Assembly: GCA_021784755.1 (NCBI GenBank)
Contig: JAJYHM010000060.1
Coordinates: 1-41,374, forward strand
Reading direction: 5' to 3'
DNA from: Pseudomonadota bacterium
GTDB lineage: Bacteria; Pseudomonadota; Gammaproteobacteria; Acidiferrobacterales; Acidiferrobacteraceae
DNA: 41,374 bases
The position numbers were made by a program, and so were the translations under genes. Below are positions 24,774-35,152 of this stretch, in pieces (position 1 is the stretch's first letter; each line of letters opens with the position of its first letter). The notes under the pieces are model-generated. The model did not search any database, had not been told where the DNA came from, and worked only from the letters and a program-made list of their open reading frames with translations.

Positions 24774-25370
24774 CGATCACAGTGGCCTTCGCCACGTGGG
24801 TAGATTACTTCACCATGAGGTGGGTGAGGGGATTTTGGATGTACGGCGCTTTGGAGAGGGGTTCAGGAATAGACGTAGCGACGGTGGATGGGACATCACG
24901 ACGTGTGGTCTCGGGGGACATCTGGTGGGCGAACGGCGGTCGGTACAGGCGGGAACGAGAGATGCGCGATGGAACCTGCCATACCGCAACAAGGTTTAGG
25001 GGTAAGGTAGGTTGGTGATACGTTGGGGATTCGTGGGTATATCGGTGGGCGGCGTGGCGGAGTTTCGTGTGGCTTGAGGAGAGGATTGAGAATAGACAAG
25101 GATAGAGAATAGACATCGATCAAGCGTAGCTACATAGGGGCTCGTATCATGTTGTCGCATAGGGCGCACGGTGTGCGATACGCATGGGCCGGACACTACT
25201 GGGGGCAAAGAGGGACGGGGCTAGTATTCCCTCGTACCAGGCGGAACGTGTGGGCGCTATACTCTCACGGGCATGTATAGAAATACAGTTTTCGAAATAT
25301 GTATGGCGAAGACTGGGGCGGGCGCATATCCTGACGAAATGCGTCACTTTATGGAAAAGAGGGATCGAGC
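24774..25370. other. G-rich, gene-free spacer
   Basis: No gene is supported in these 600 bases. The plus strand is strongly G-rich over C from about 24815 to 25215 (for example 25 G against 10 C in 24841-24900). It contains two copies of GAGAATAGACA (25088-25098 and 25105-25115). GTGGC-CTTC-GCCAC (24782-24795) right after the ATPase stop is a small hairpin without a T-tract. Confidence 0.45.
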
Positions 25371-25817
25371 GTGTATAAAAATATCTTGGTGGCGATTGAC
25401 GGCAGTAATACCTCCACATTGGCGCTTCGGGAGGCCATTAACGTGGCCAAGGAACAATCGGCGCGATTGCGGCTCGTTCATGTGATCGATATGTCCCCGT
25501 TTACCACGGCAGATACTGGCCTCATAGACGATGCTAAGCTGGAAGAGGTCCTATTCAAGGCAGGGCAGACTATCATGGATGAGGCAGTGGGTGAGGTGCA
25601 GAAGGCCGGTCTCAAGGTCGAGACGATATTACCTCAGAACCTCAATCAGCGTATTGGCACGGTTATCGTGGACGAGGCGAAGCGCTGGGGCGCGGATCTC
25701 ATCGTGATAGGTACTCATGGTCGACGTGGTATACAGCATTTCGTTTTAGGCAGCGTGGCCGAGCAAGTGTCTCGCGCCGCAACCCATCCCGTGCTGTTAA
25801 TCCCGAGTCGACGATAG
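25371..25817 (+). CDS. universal stress protein, UspA family
   Basis: The 148-residue protein is a single-domain universal stress protein. It begins MYKNILVAIDGSNTSTLAL and ends with the ATP-binding signature GTHGRRGIQHFVLGS (G-x2-G-x9-G-S form), so it belongs to the ATP-binding class. Such proteins help survival under starvation, acid or respiratory stress. The start is the GTG at 25371, preceded by GAGGGA. It follows the H+-ATPase at a distance, and both fit acid-stress physiology, but the 600-base gap argues against one operon. Confidence 0.93.
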   Translation: MYKNILVAIDGSNTSTLALREAINVAKEQSARLRLVHVIDMSPFTTADTGLIDDAKLEEVLFKAGQTIMDEAVGEVQKAGLKVETILPQNLNQRIGTVIVDEAKRWGADLIVIGTHGRRGIQHFVLGSVAEQVSRAATHPVLLIPSRR

Positions 25818-26349
25818 GTTTGCTCGGTGGATCCACGTCTGGTGCGAGCGTCGATCCGAGAAGATACGAAAATGCCGAAATCGCTCGGTTCACTTCCTAC
25901 AGGGAAGGCCGATGGAGTCTTCTGGCACGTTCTCGTGGCGCAAGTGGGCATCAAAGGGCACGCCCTGCAGTTGAGTCCGCCTTTCAACCGCGCACGCATA
26001 GCCCCGCTTACAACGTTGTACGGCTTTATGGGGGCAGATTTATAGGCGCAGAAACACGTGGATTGCTAACGGCAATTATTGAGTTCCCGGCATTCTGCAA
26101 GGTGGTGGGTTTCGGTTCGATTCCGGCCCCAACCTTTAATCTCCGAGTCGTCTCACTGGAATGCTGCATCTTGGGAGCGCTCGCGGGCAACGCGGTCTCG
26201 TCCGAATGTCCTGGCAAGCTGAGTCCGCGATGCGGAATCTCTGCGTACGATGTGGCCGGGGCTTATGGTGGCATCGAGTCTGTGCCGATTCCGGAGGCGT
26301 GCCGTACCGCATGGATTGGGGCGCTCATTTCGAGCATCGAGGGGAGTAG
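25818..26349. other. intergenic region with a tRNA-Cys-like remnant
   Basis: A long plus-strand frame (25820-26419) crosses this stretch but runs antisense through tRNA-Lys and lacks family motifs, so I reject it. The only interpretable element is the tRNA-Cys-like sequence at 26060-26138. Confidence 0.5.
26060..26138 (+). pseudogene. degenerate tRNA-Cys-like remnant
   Basis: The stretch 26113-26131 is identical over 19 bases to the T-arm/acceptor part of the tRNA-Cys at 13439-13457. The anticodon-loop sequence CTGCAA (26095-26100) lies exactly 18 bases upstream in both copies. Over the 44-base 3' half 33 positions match. The acceptor stem, the T stem and the final CCA are broken (TTA replaces CCA), so it is not a working tRNA. 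Confidence 0.55.
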
Positions 26350-26425
26350 TGGTGGGCCGTCCAGGGCTCGAACCTGGGACCACCTGATTAAGAGTCAGCT
26401 GCTCTACCAACTGAGCTAACGGCCC
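26350..26425 (-). tRNA. tRNA-Lys(CTT)
   Basis: Reverse-strand cloverleaf: acceptor GGGCCGT/ACGGCCC, D arm TAGCTCAGTTGGTAGAGC, anticodon loop CTCTTAA (CTT), T arm CCAGG/CCTGG around TTCGAGC, and encoded CCA. The first anticodon-stem pair (27-43) is a G-G mismatch; the rest pairs well. Confidence 0.95.
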
Positions 26426-26785
26426 GCATGCCCCGCGAAGTATAAAGCCTTTTCAGAAGACGGCAAGCCCAGGCGAAAAAACGGTTGCCTCGAGGGCGAC
26501 CGTGTGTCGACCGAAACCCTTTAGGGAATGCTCGCATGGGGGCATCCCGTGGGCCTACATCTCCCCGCCGTGCTAGGCTGCGTCCCGAATTATGCGCCGC
26601 CAGATCAGCCCGGCTGCGGGGTACCGATGGCAGTGATCGGGGCTCGACCCGGACCAGTTTTTGGGGCCAACCGGATCGTTCCGCAGGCACCCGCGACAGC
26701 CCGGATTCGGGGCGATGTTGCCGCGCCGTCGCGGGGCGCCTAGAATAGCGCGTTTGCCGATACGGTCGAGCGGGGAAACCTATAC
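26426..26785. other. spacer between divergent tRNA-Lys and hflK
   Basis: No gene is supported in these 360 bases. The left edge contains the tRNA-Lys promoter (minus strand). Transcription of hflK must also start in this stretch, but no clear promoter pair stands out. No hflX or hfq homologue is present at this position. Confidence 0.45.
26439..26466 (-). promoter_or_regulatory. sigma-70 promoter of tRNA-Lys
   Basis: On the minus strand TTGCCG (26466-26461) and TATACT (26444-26439) are separated by 16 bases. The predicted start falls several bases before the tRNA 5' end at 26425. Confidence 0.6.
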
Positions 26786-27865
26786 GTGGGATGGAACGAT
26801 CCGGGGAGGGGCCAGGATCCGTGGGGACGTAAGAGCGGCGCCGGACCTTTTGACCTTGATGCCATCATCCAGCGCCTATGGCGCAGGCTGCGCCGACACA
26901 GGGGCGCACCGCCCCGTTGGGTTTTTGGTGTCACGGGCTTTGCGGTCATAGCTGGGTGGCTGGTCACAGGCTTCTATAGCGTGCCGCAGGGAGACCGGGC
27001 GGTCTTGCTGGAGATGGGGCGCGCTACCCGCGTGGTCCGCCCTGGCGCGCACTGGCGTTGGCCGACGCCGCTTGCGAGCGACCGGGTCGTAAGTATTCGG
27101 CAGGTTCATGTGGTGGCGGTGGGCTACCGGCCGATGTCGAAGCTCTACGAGGGGGAGCCCGCGCCCGCCGAAGCGGCCATGTTGACCGGCGACCAGGGCG
27201 TGGTGCGTCTACAATTTGCGGTCCAGTACCGGATCGTCGATCCGCGTCGCTACCTCTTCAATATCGATCATCCCCGCAAGACCATCACCCGCGCCGCCGA
27301 GGCCGTGATGCGCCAGGCAGTGGCCGATAGCCCCTCGAGCGATCTTGGCGGAAGCCAACAACGTCCGCTGGAGGCATCTACCAAGGCCGGTCTGCAGCGC
27401 CTGTTGGACCGCTACCGCGCGGGAGTCCATATCGTTGCCATCAAGATTCAGAAGGCAACGCCCCCGAAGACCGTGCTTGCGGCCATCGAGAAGGTCGTAC
27501 GGGCGCGGGAGGATGTGAAGAGATACATGAGTGAGGCCCAAGCCTACAGCGACTCCGTAATCCCGAAGGCACGCAGCGACGGAGCGACTCAGGTCGACCG
27601 CGCCTACGCCTATCGCGCGCGCGTGGTCGCGAAGGCCGAGGCAAATTCCGCCCGCTTCTTGGCCTTGGCTAGGATCTATGCACGTGCGCCGTTTGTAACC
27701 CGCGAACGGCTTTTGATCGACGCCATGACGCAGGTCTATCGCAAAGCCCATAAGGTCGTGTTGTCAGGTGGCAGCCACGCGGTCATCCATATACCGATGG
27801 CGCCGCCCACGCCCGCGGCCGTTGCCCCCAAGGTATCTGAGCCTAAGGCCGGGGGGCGCCCGTGA
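26786..27865 (+). CDS. hflK: HflK, FtsH protease modulator
   Basis: The 359-residue SPFH/prohibitin-family protein forms, with HflC, a periplasm-facing cage around the FtsH protease and regulates its access to membrane substrates. It shows a Gly/Asp-rich cytoplasmic N-terminus (WNDPGRGQDPWG), one transmembrane helix at about 47-65, then the SPFH domain beginning VPQGDRAVLLEMGRATRVVR with PGAHWRWPTP, and a long helical part ending near 330. The GTG start at 26786 is preceded by GGGGAAA. The gene ends inside the hflC start (GTGA overlap). In other gammaproteobacteria hfq and hflX usually precede it; here they do not. Confidence 0.95.
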   Translation: MGWNDPGRGQDPWGRKSGAGPFDLDAIIQRLWRRLRRHRGAPPRWVFGVTGFAVIAGWLVTGFYSVPQGDRAVLLEMGRATRVVRPGAHWRWPTPLASDRVVSIRQVHVVAVGYRPMSKLYEGEPAPAEAAMLTGDQGVVRLQFAVQYRIVDPRRYLFNIDHPRKTITRAAEAVMRQAVADSPSSDLGGSQQRPLEASTKAGLQRLLDRYRAGVHIVAIKIQKATPPKTVLAAIEKVVRAREDVKRYMSEAQAYSDSVIPKARSDGATQVDRAYAYRARVVAKAEANSARFLALARIYARAPFVTRERLLIDAMTQVYRKAHKVVLSGGSHAVIHIPMAPPTPAAVAPKVSEPKAGGRP

Positions 27866-28731
27866 AGATGCGTGCGTTGTGGCCCTTTGCTTTGGGGCTG
27901 GCCTTCTTGGTGGCGCTTCTTGATGCAACCCTCTACCAAGTCGACGCGGGACAAAGCGCGGTGGTAACGTCTTTTGGTCGCATCGTGCAAAGCCGAGTGG
28001 GGTCGGGGATGCACGCGAAGATCCCGTTTGTCCAGGACGCCCACATCTTTGATGCGCGTCTCGTCAATCTGCGTGTAGAACCCCAGGCCTTGCTTACGAA
28101 GGGACACAAACGGGTGCTCCTCGACGCGTTCGTGGAGTACCGGATCACAAGCTTTCGGCGCTACCTCGCTACCACCGGCGGCTCGACGCACAAGGCCCAG
28201 GAGCGGATACACGAGGCGGCCATTACGGAGTTTAGGCGATTCTTCGGTGCGCGCACGCTGGCCCAGATCCTCACGGGTCAGGATATCAAATCGTTGCAAG
28301 AAGGCCTGTCGGCGCAAGTCGCGCGTTACGGGATTGCGATCGCCGATGTGCGAATTCAGCGCCTGGGGCTAGGCGACCGGGTCGTCGATGCGATCGAGAA
28401 GCGGATGGCCGCGGATCAGCTCGCGCATGCCGCGCAGCTAGAGGCGCGCGGCATGGCGCAGGCCGCTAAGCTGCGGGGGAAAGCCGACCGCAAACGTGCC
28501 AAGATCCTCGCTGCAGCTTACGAAAAGGCAGGCATCATTCGCGGGCAGGCGCAGGCCCGTGCCGGCACCCTGTATGCTGCGGCCTACGGGCGCGACCCGC
28601 GCTTCTTCGTGTTTTACAAGAGTCTACGCGCCTATGTGCGAAGCTTCGCCGATTCCCAGACGACGCTCGTTATGGGGCCCAATAGCGGATTTCTGCGTTT
28701 TTTAAAAAACCAAGGACCATATCATAAATGA
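27862..28731 (+). CDS. hflC: HflC, FtsH protease modulator
   Basis: This 289-residue partner of HflK has an N-terminal transmembrane helix (about 5-22) followed by the SPFH domain: YQVDAGQSAVVTSFGRIVQS, GLGDRVVDAIEKRMAA and the Ala/Arg-rich coiled coil with AKLRGKADRKRAKILAAAYE. It keeps the C-terminal FFVFYKSLRAY block typical of HflC. The GTG overlaps the hflK stop by four bases, so the two subunits are translationally coupled. It is of usual length. Confidence 0.95.
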   Translation: MKMRALWPFALGLAFLVALLDATLYQVDAGQSAVVTSFGRIVQSRVGSGMHAKIPFVQDAHIFDARLVNLRVEPQALLTKGHKRVLLDAFVEYRITSFRRYLATTGGSTHKAQERIHEAAITEFRRFFGARTLAQILTGQDIKSLQEGLSAQVARYGIAIADVRIQRLGLGDRVVDAIEKRMAADQLAHAAQLEARGMAQAAKLRGKADRKRAKILAAAYEKAGIIRGQAQARAGTLYAAAYGRDPRFFVFYKSLRAYVRSFADSQTTLVMGPNSGFLRFLKNQGPYHK

Positions 28732-28762
28732 CATCCTTTGGAATCCCGGGGGAGACGCGAAC

Positions 28763-31247
<2,485 letters not shown>

Positions 31248-31270
31248 CTGATCTAAAAGCACACCGGACT

Positions 31271-31357
31271 TGGTACCGAGGAGAGGACTTGAACCTCCAC
31301 GGGGTTACCCCCACTAGCACCTGAAGCTAGCGCGTCTACCAATTCCGCCACCCCGGC
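31271..31357 (-). tRNA. tRNA-Leu(CAG)
   Basis: Reverse-strand class II tRNA of 87 bases: acceptor GCCGGGG/CCTCGGT, anticodon stem CTAGC/GCTAG with loop TTCAGGT (CAG), a long variable arm TGGGGGTAACCCCG, T loop TTCAAGT, discriminator A and encoded CCA. It lies on the strand opposite to purA and rnr, between the two. Confidence 0.95.
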
Positions 31358-31380
31358 CCGGCATGCCTTTAAGGCCGGCG

Positions 31381-31409
31381 ACTCTACCGAGAACAGGACA
31401 CGATGTCAA
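31381..31409 (-). promoter_or_regulatory. sigma-70 promoter of tRNA-Leu overlapping the rnr start
   Basis: On the minus strand TTGACA (31409-31404) and TAGAGT (31386-31381) are 17 bases apart, a near-consensus pair. Transcription would begin near 31374, about 17 bases before the tRNA 5' end. The -35 covers the first codons of rnr (ATG at 31403-31405). Confidence 0.7.
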
Positions 31410-33652
31410 CGCAAAACGACCCACCATCTTTCCGCGATCCCATGGCCGAGCGCGAGGCCCAAACCTACGAGTTTCCAGTACCAAGCCGCGAAGCGGTTAT
31501 GGCCTATCTTGCTTCGCAGGACGAGCCCGTGCCGCTGCGCCAACTCCTCGAAGACATGGGCGTGAGCGGCGAGCGCGACGTGGAATCATTCGGCCGGCGG
31601 CTGCGCGCCATGGAGCGCGATGGCCAACTTCTCAAGAATCGCCGCGGGCGCTACGGACTCGTGCAGCGCATGGACTTGATCAAGGGACGCGTCATCGGCC
31701 ATCCCGACGGATTCGGGTTTCTCGCCCGCGAGGACGGTAATGACGACCTCTTCATTCCAGCTCGCGAGATGCGCAAAGTCCTGCATGGCGACCACGTGGT
31801 AGTGCATGTCGCGAGCCTCGATGCTCGTGGCCGTGGGGAATGCCTCATTGTGGAGGTCCTCGAGCGTGGCCAACGCCAGGTCGTCGGCCGCTACTGCAAG
31901 GAGCGTGGCGTAGCGTTCGTGAACGCCGACGACCGGCGGATTGGGCGGGATATCATGATCGCCGAGGATGCGGACTCGGTGGCCGCCGAAGCGGGTCAAA
32001 TCGTAGTCTGCGAGATCCTTGAGCAGCCGACCGCCAAGACCCCGCCCATGGGGCGTGTCGTCGAGGTGCTCGGCGATCGAGCGGCCCCCGGTATGGAGAT
32101 CGCGATCGCCTTACGCAAATACGACCTCCCGCATGAGTTTTCGCAGGCGGTCCAAAACGAAGTGGCGGGGCTTGCTCCGACGATAGATGCCCAGGAGGCG
32201 GCGCGCCGCGAGGATTTGCGGGATATTCCGCTCGTCACCATAGATGGCGAGGATGCGCGCGATTTCGATGACGCCGTGTACTGCGAAAAGACCCGTGGCG
32301 GGTGGCGGCTGGTGGTGGCGATCGCGGATGTCTCCTATTACGTGCAACCGGGCACCAAGCTCGATGAGGAGGCCCAGGCGCGCGGGAACTCCGTCTATTT
32401 CCCCAAGGCCGTGATCCCCATGCTTCCGGAGGTGCTGTCGAACGGCCTTTGTTCCTTGAACCCGGACGTCGACCGGCTGTGTATGGCTTGCGAGATCGAG
32501 ATGGACAAGGGCGGGGCCTTCAAGAGCTACCGCTTCTTCGAGGCGGTCATGCGCTCCCGCGCCCGTCTCACCTACACAGAAGTGGCCGCGATCATCGCCG
32601 GCGATGAAGAGGCCACCGCGCGACGGGCACCGCTCGTGCCGGCCATCAAGGCCCTACACCGGCTTTATGAAGTATTGCATGCCGCACGCGCGAAGCGCGG
32701 ATCGGTCGATTTCGAGCTCCCTGAAACACGCATCGTCTTCGATGCCAATCGCAAGATCGAGCGCATAGAACCGCTCGTTCGTAATGACGCCCATAAGCTC
32801 ATCGAGGAATGCATGCTTGCCGCCAATGTCTGCGCGGCGCAATTCTTGATTGATCGGGAGGCGCCAGCACTCTTTCGGGTGCATGCAGGGCCCTCGGCGC
32901 AGAAATTGAAGGACCTGCGGGTCATGCTGTTCGAGATGGGACTCGAGTTGAAGGGCGGAGACAAGCCGAGTGCCAAGGATTACGCCGCCTTGCTCGCGAA
33001 GGCGCCGCCAGGACCCGAAGGTCGGTTGTTACAGACGCTCCTTTTGCGAAGCCTGAGCCAGGCCGTGTACGGCCCCGACGACATCGGCCACTTCGCCTTG
33101 GGCTACGAACACTACACGCACTTTACGTCACCCATACGGCGCTACCCGGATCTGATCGTCCATAGGGCCATCAAGGGTGCGCTTGGGAAAGGGCCTGTGT
33201 CGCGTCCCGAAGGATCCATGAAGGCCGCAGGCGAGCATTGCTCGTTCACCGAACGGCGGGCGGACGATGCCACGCGCGACGTGATCCGCTCCCTGAAGAC
33301 CGAGTATATGGCCGACAAGGTCGGACAGGAGTTTGATGCGATCGTAAGCGGCGTCATGGCCTTCGGTTTGTTTGTCGAACTGGCCGACATTTATGTCGAT
33401 GGTCTCGTGCACGTCTCGTCGCTCGGTCACGATTACTACCACTTCGATCCGGCCCATCACCGTATGGTTGGCGAACGGACCGGGCAGCATTATCGGCTCG
33501 GGGACCCGGTGCGGGTCCGCCTCCTGCGCGTCGACGTGGATGAAGGGAAGATTGATTTCGAGCTCGTAGCTACCGCTGTGGCCACAGGCGAGAAGCCCCA
33601 ACCCAAGGGGCCTACGCGCAGCAAACGGCGCCGCAGGTCGCGTCGTGGATGA
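31403..33652 (+). CDS. rnr: RNase R, 3'-5' exoribonuclease
   Basis: The 749-residue enzyme degrades structured RNA from the 3' end. It has an N-terminal winged-helix region (about 25-85), cold-shock domains (about 90-240), the catalytic RNB domain with IDGEDARDFDDAVY (metal-binding Asp281, Asp287, Asp289 and Asp290), an S1 domain around 645-730 with FDAIVSGVMAFGLFVEL, and a basic tail QPKGPTRSKRRRRSRRG. Length is a little shorter than E. coli RNase R (813). AGGA lies 5 bases before the ATG. The end overlaps rlmB by 8 bases, the usual rnr-rlmB pairing. Confidence 0.97.
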   Translation: MSTQNDPPSFRDPMAEREAQTYEFPVPSREAVMAYLASQDEPVPLRQLLEDMGVSGERDVESFGRRLRAMERDGQLLKNRRGRYGLVQRMDLIKGRVIGHPDGFGFLAREDGNDDLFIPAREMRKVLHGDHVVVHVASLDARGRGECLIVEVLERGQRQVVGRYCKERGVAFVNADDRRIGRDIMIAEDADSVAAEAGQIVVCEILEQPTAKTPPMGRVVEVLGDRAAPGMEIAIALRKYDLPHEFSQAVQNEVAGLAPTIDAQEAARREDLRDIPLVTIDGEDARDFDDAVYCEKTRGGWRLVVAIADVSYYVQPGTKLDEEAQARGNSVYFPKAVIPMLPEVLSNGLCSLNPDVDRLCMACEIEMDKGGAFKSYRFFEAVMRSRARLTYTEVAAIIAGDEEATARRAPLVPAIKALHRLYEVLHAARAKRGSVDFELPETRIVFDANRKIERIEPLVRNDAHKLIEECMLAANVCAAQFLIDREAPALFRVHAGPSAQKLKDLRVMLFEMGLELKGGDKPSAKDYAALLAKAPPGPEGRLLQTLLLRSLSQAVYGPDDIGHFALGYEHYTHFTSPIRRYPDLIVHRAIKGALGKGPVSRPEGSMKAAGEHCSFTERRADDATRDVIRSLKTEYMADKVGQEFDAIVSGVMAFGLFVELADIYVDGLVHVSSLGHDYYHFDPAHHRMVGERTGQHYRLGDPVRVRLLRVDVDEGKIDFELVATAVATGEKPQPKGPTRSKRRRRSRRG

Positions 33653-34406
33653 CGCCATCCCCGAGGATCTGATCGCCGGGCCGCATGCCGTGTCGGCAGC
33701 CCTGAAGACCCATCCCGAGACCATAGACTGTGTGTGGGTCGCGAAGGAGCGTGCGGACGACCGCGTGCACGACATCTTAACCCTTGCGCGTAGTGCCCAT
33801 GTGGTGGTGCGCCGCGCGCCGCGGGTAGCCCTCGACCGGCTGGCGCCGGGCCTTGCGCACCAAGGCGTGCTGGCCCGGCGGCGCCCCGTGGAGCGCCCGC
33901 GGGAAGAAGACCTGGCGGCTCACCTCCAGGGCCTGGAGCGGCCTCTGGTGTTGGTTTTGGACGGCGTTCAGGATCCGCACAACCTTGGCGCCTGTCTGCG
34001 TAGCGCCGAGGCGGCTGGGGTCGATCTCGTCATCGTTCCGCGGCATGCCCGCGCCCCCTTGTCGGCGGTGGCGTCACGCGCCGCCTGCGGCGCGGCGGAA
34101 CGCGTACCTCTTTATGAGGTAGCGAACCTGTCACGCGCCCTGCGCGCCCTGAAAGAGGCGGGGTTCTGGTTGATCGGTGCCACCGCCGACGCGGACCAGT
34201 CGCTGCACACATGCGTGCTGCCGGCCCCGACGGCCTGGGTCCTGGGTGGAGAGGGATCAGGTTTGCGGCGGCTCACGCGCGAAGCCTGCGACCTCCTGGT
34301 CCGTATCCCCATGTGCGGGCAGGCGGAAAGCCTGAACGTGTCGGTGGCGACCAGCCTCTGCCTCTATGAAAGCGTGCGCGCACGCTCGATCAACGCGCCA
34401 GGCTAA
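33645..34406 (+). CDS. rlmB: RlmB, 23S rRNA Gm2251 2'-O-methyltransferase
   Basis: The 253-residue SpoU-family (SPOUT) methyltransferase modifies G2251 in the peptidyl-transferase loop of 23S rRNA. The N-terminal substrate-binding domain begins IAGPHAVSAALKTHPETIDC. The C-terminal knot has motif 1 DGVQDPHNLGACLRSAEAAG, motif 2 VLGGEGSGLRRLTR and motif 3 IPMCGQAESLNVSVATSL. It overlaps the end of rnr, so it is translated from the same message, and is followed by the ribosomal-protein promoter region. Confidence 0.96.
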   Translation: MDDAIPEDLIAGPHAVSAALKTHPETIDCVWVAKERADDRVHDILTLARSAHVVVRRAPRVALDRLAPGLAHQGVLARRRPVERPREEDLAAHLQGLERPLVLVLDGVQDPHNLGACLRSAEAAGVDLVIVPRHARAPLSAVASRAACGAAERVPLYEVANLSRALRALKEAGFWLIGATADADQSLHTCVLPAPTAWVLGGEGSGLRRLTREACDLLVRIPMCGQAESLNVSVATSLCLYESVRARSINAPG

Positions 34407-34413
34407 CCGGAAA

Positions 34414-34442
34414 TTGCGTTGACCCCCATAAATCTCTAGAAT
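34414..34442 (+). promoter_or_regulatory. candidate promoter of the rpsF operon
   Basis: TTGCGT (34414-34419) and TAGAAT (34437-34442) are 17 bases apart just after rlmB ends. Transcription would start near 34449, directly before the leader hairpin. Confidence 0.55.
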
Positions 34443-34456
34443 GGCGCCCGCACCTT

Positions 34457-34479
34457 GCCTGTGACAACGGGTCACAGGC
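34457..34479 (+). promoter_or_regulatory. perfect hairpin in the rpsF leader
   Basis: GCCTGTGAC (34457-34465) and GTCACAGGC (34471-34479) pair perfectly around AACGG, 23 bases before the rpsF ATG. No T-run follows, so it is not a standard terminator. Many bacteria carry an RNA structure here that binds the S6:S18 pair for autoregulation; this hairpin is a candidate, but I cannot confirm the known internal-loop features. Confidence 0.5.
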
Positions 34480-34502
34480 TTTACAGCCATAAGGGGCCTT
34501 TC

Positions 34503-34901
34503 ATGCGTCATTACGAAATCGTATTTCTGGTCCATCCGGACCAGAGCGAGCAAGTGCCCGCCATGATCGAGCGCTACCGCTCGCTCATAGAAGGCGGGGA
34601 CGGCCGCATCCACCGACTTGAGGACTGGGGCCGCCGGCAGCTCGCCTATCCCATCAACAAAGTCCACAAGGCCCACTACGTGCTCATGAACATCGAGTGC
34701 GCGCCCGCCGTGCTCCAGGAGCTCGAGACCTCGTTCAAGTTCAACGACGCCGTAATCCGCACGCTGACGCTGGCGCGCGATGAGGCAGTGACCGCGCCGT
34801 CGCCGCTGGCCAAGGAAAACCAGGACGCCGCGGCCAAGCCTGTGCGCGTGCGCGCCGACGAAGACGGACTCGAGCGGGATGCCGCCGAGGCCTCGGCATA
34901 A
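34503..34901 (+). CDS. rpsF: 30S ribosomal protein S6
   Basis: The 132-residue protein begins [20 protein letters not shown] and carries the family blocks [20 protein letters not shown] and [17 protein letters not shown]. The last 35 residues form an Ala/Glu/Asp-rich tail as in many proteobacterial S6 proteins. S6 binds S18 and the central domain of 16S rRNA. AAGGGG stands about 7 bases before the ATG at 34503; an in-frame ATG at 34455 would lie inside the leader region before the hairpin and is not used. Confidence 0.97.
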   Translation: MRHYEIVFLVHPDQSEQVPAMIERYRSLIEGGDGRIHRLEDWGRRQLAYPINKVHKAHYVLMNIECAPAVLQELETSFKFNDAVIRTLTLARDEAVTAPSPLAKENQDAAAKPVRVRADEDGLERDAAEASA

Positions 34902-34913
34902 GAGGAGAGGATC

Positions 34914-35141
34914 ATGTCGCGCTTTTTTCGCCGTAAGAAGTTCTGCCGATTTACCGCCGAAGGCACAGTCGAGATCGATTACAAAGATCTTGCCACGCTG
35001 AAGGCCTACATTACCGAGACCGGTAAGATCATTCCGAGCCGCAACACCGGCACCAAGGCCCGCTACCAGCGTCAGCTGGCGCGTGCCGTCAAGCTCGCCC
35101 GACACCTGGCGCTCTTGCCCTACAGCGACGCACATAACTAA
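34914..35141 (+). CDS. rpsR: 30S ribosomal protein S18
   Basis: This 75-residue protein is S18, which pairs with S6 on the 30S platform. Typical blocks are the basic N-terminus [35 protein letters not shown] and [20 protein letters not shown] ending in [14 protein letters not shown] lies before the ATG, 12 bases after rpsF. It is of full length. Confidence 0.98.
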   Translation: MSRFFRRKKFCRFTAEGTVEIDYKDLATLKAYITETGKIIPSRNTGTKARYQRQLARAVKLARHLALLPYSDAHN

Positions 35142-35152
35142 GGGATCGCCCC

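Noticed and set aside
25820-26419. 199-residue plus-strand frame after uspA
   Set aside because: It passes through the tRNA-Cys remnant and antisense through tRNA-Lys and shows no protein-like motifs.
34455-34502. Upstream extension of rpsF
   Set aside because: It would translate the leader hairpin; the family start and the AAGGGG spacing support the ATG at 34503.
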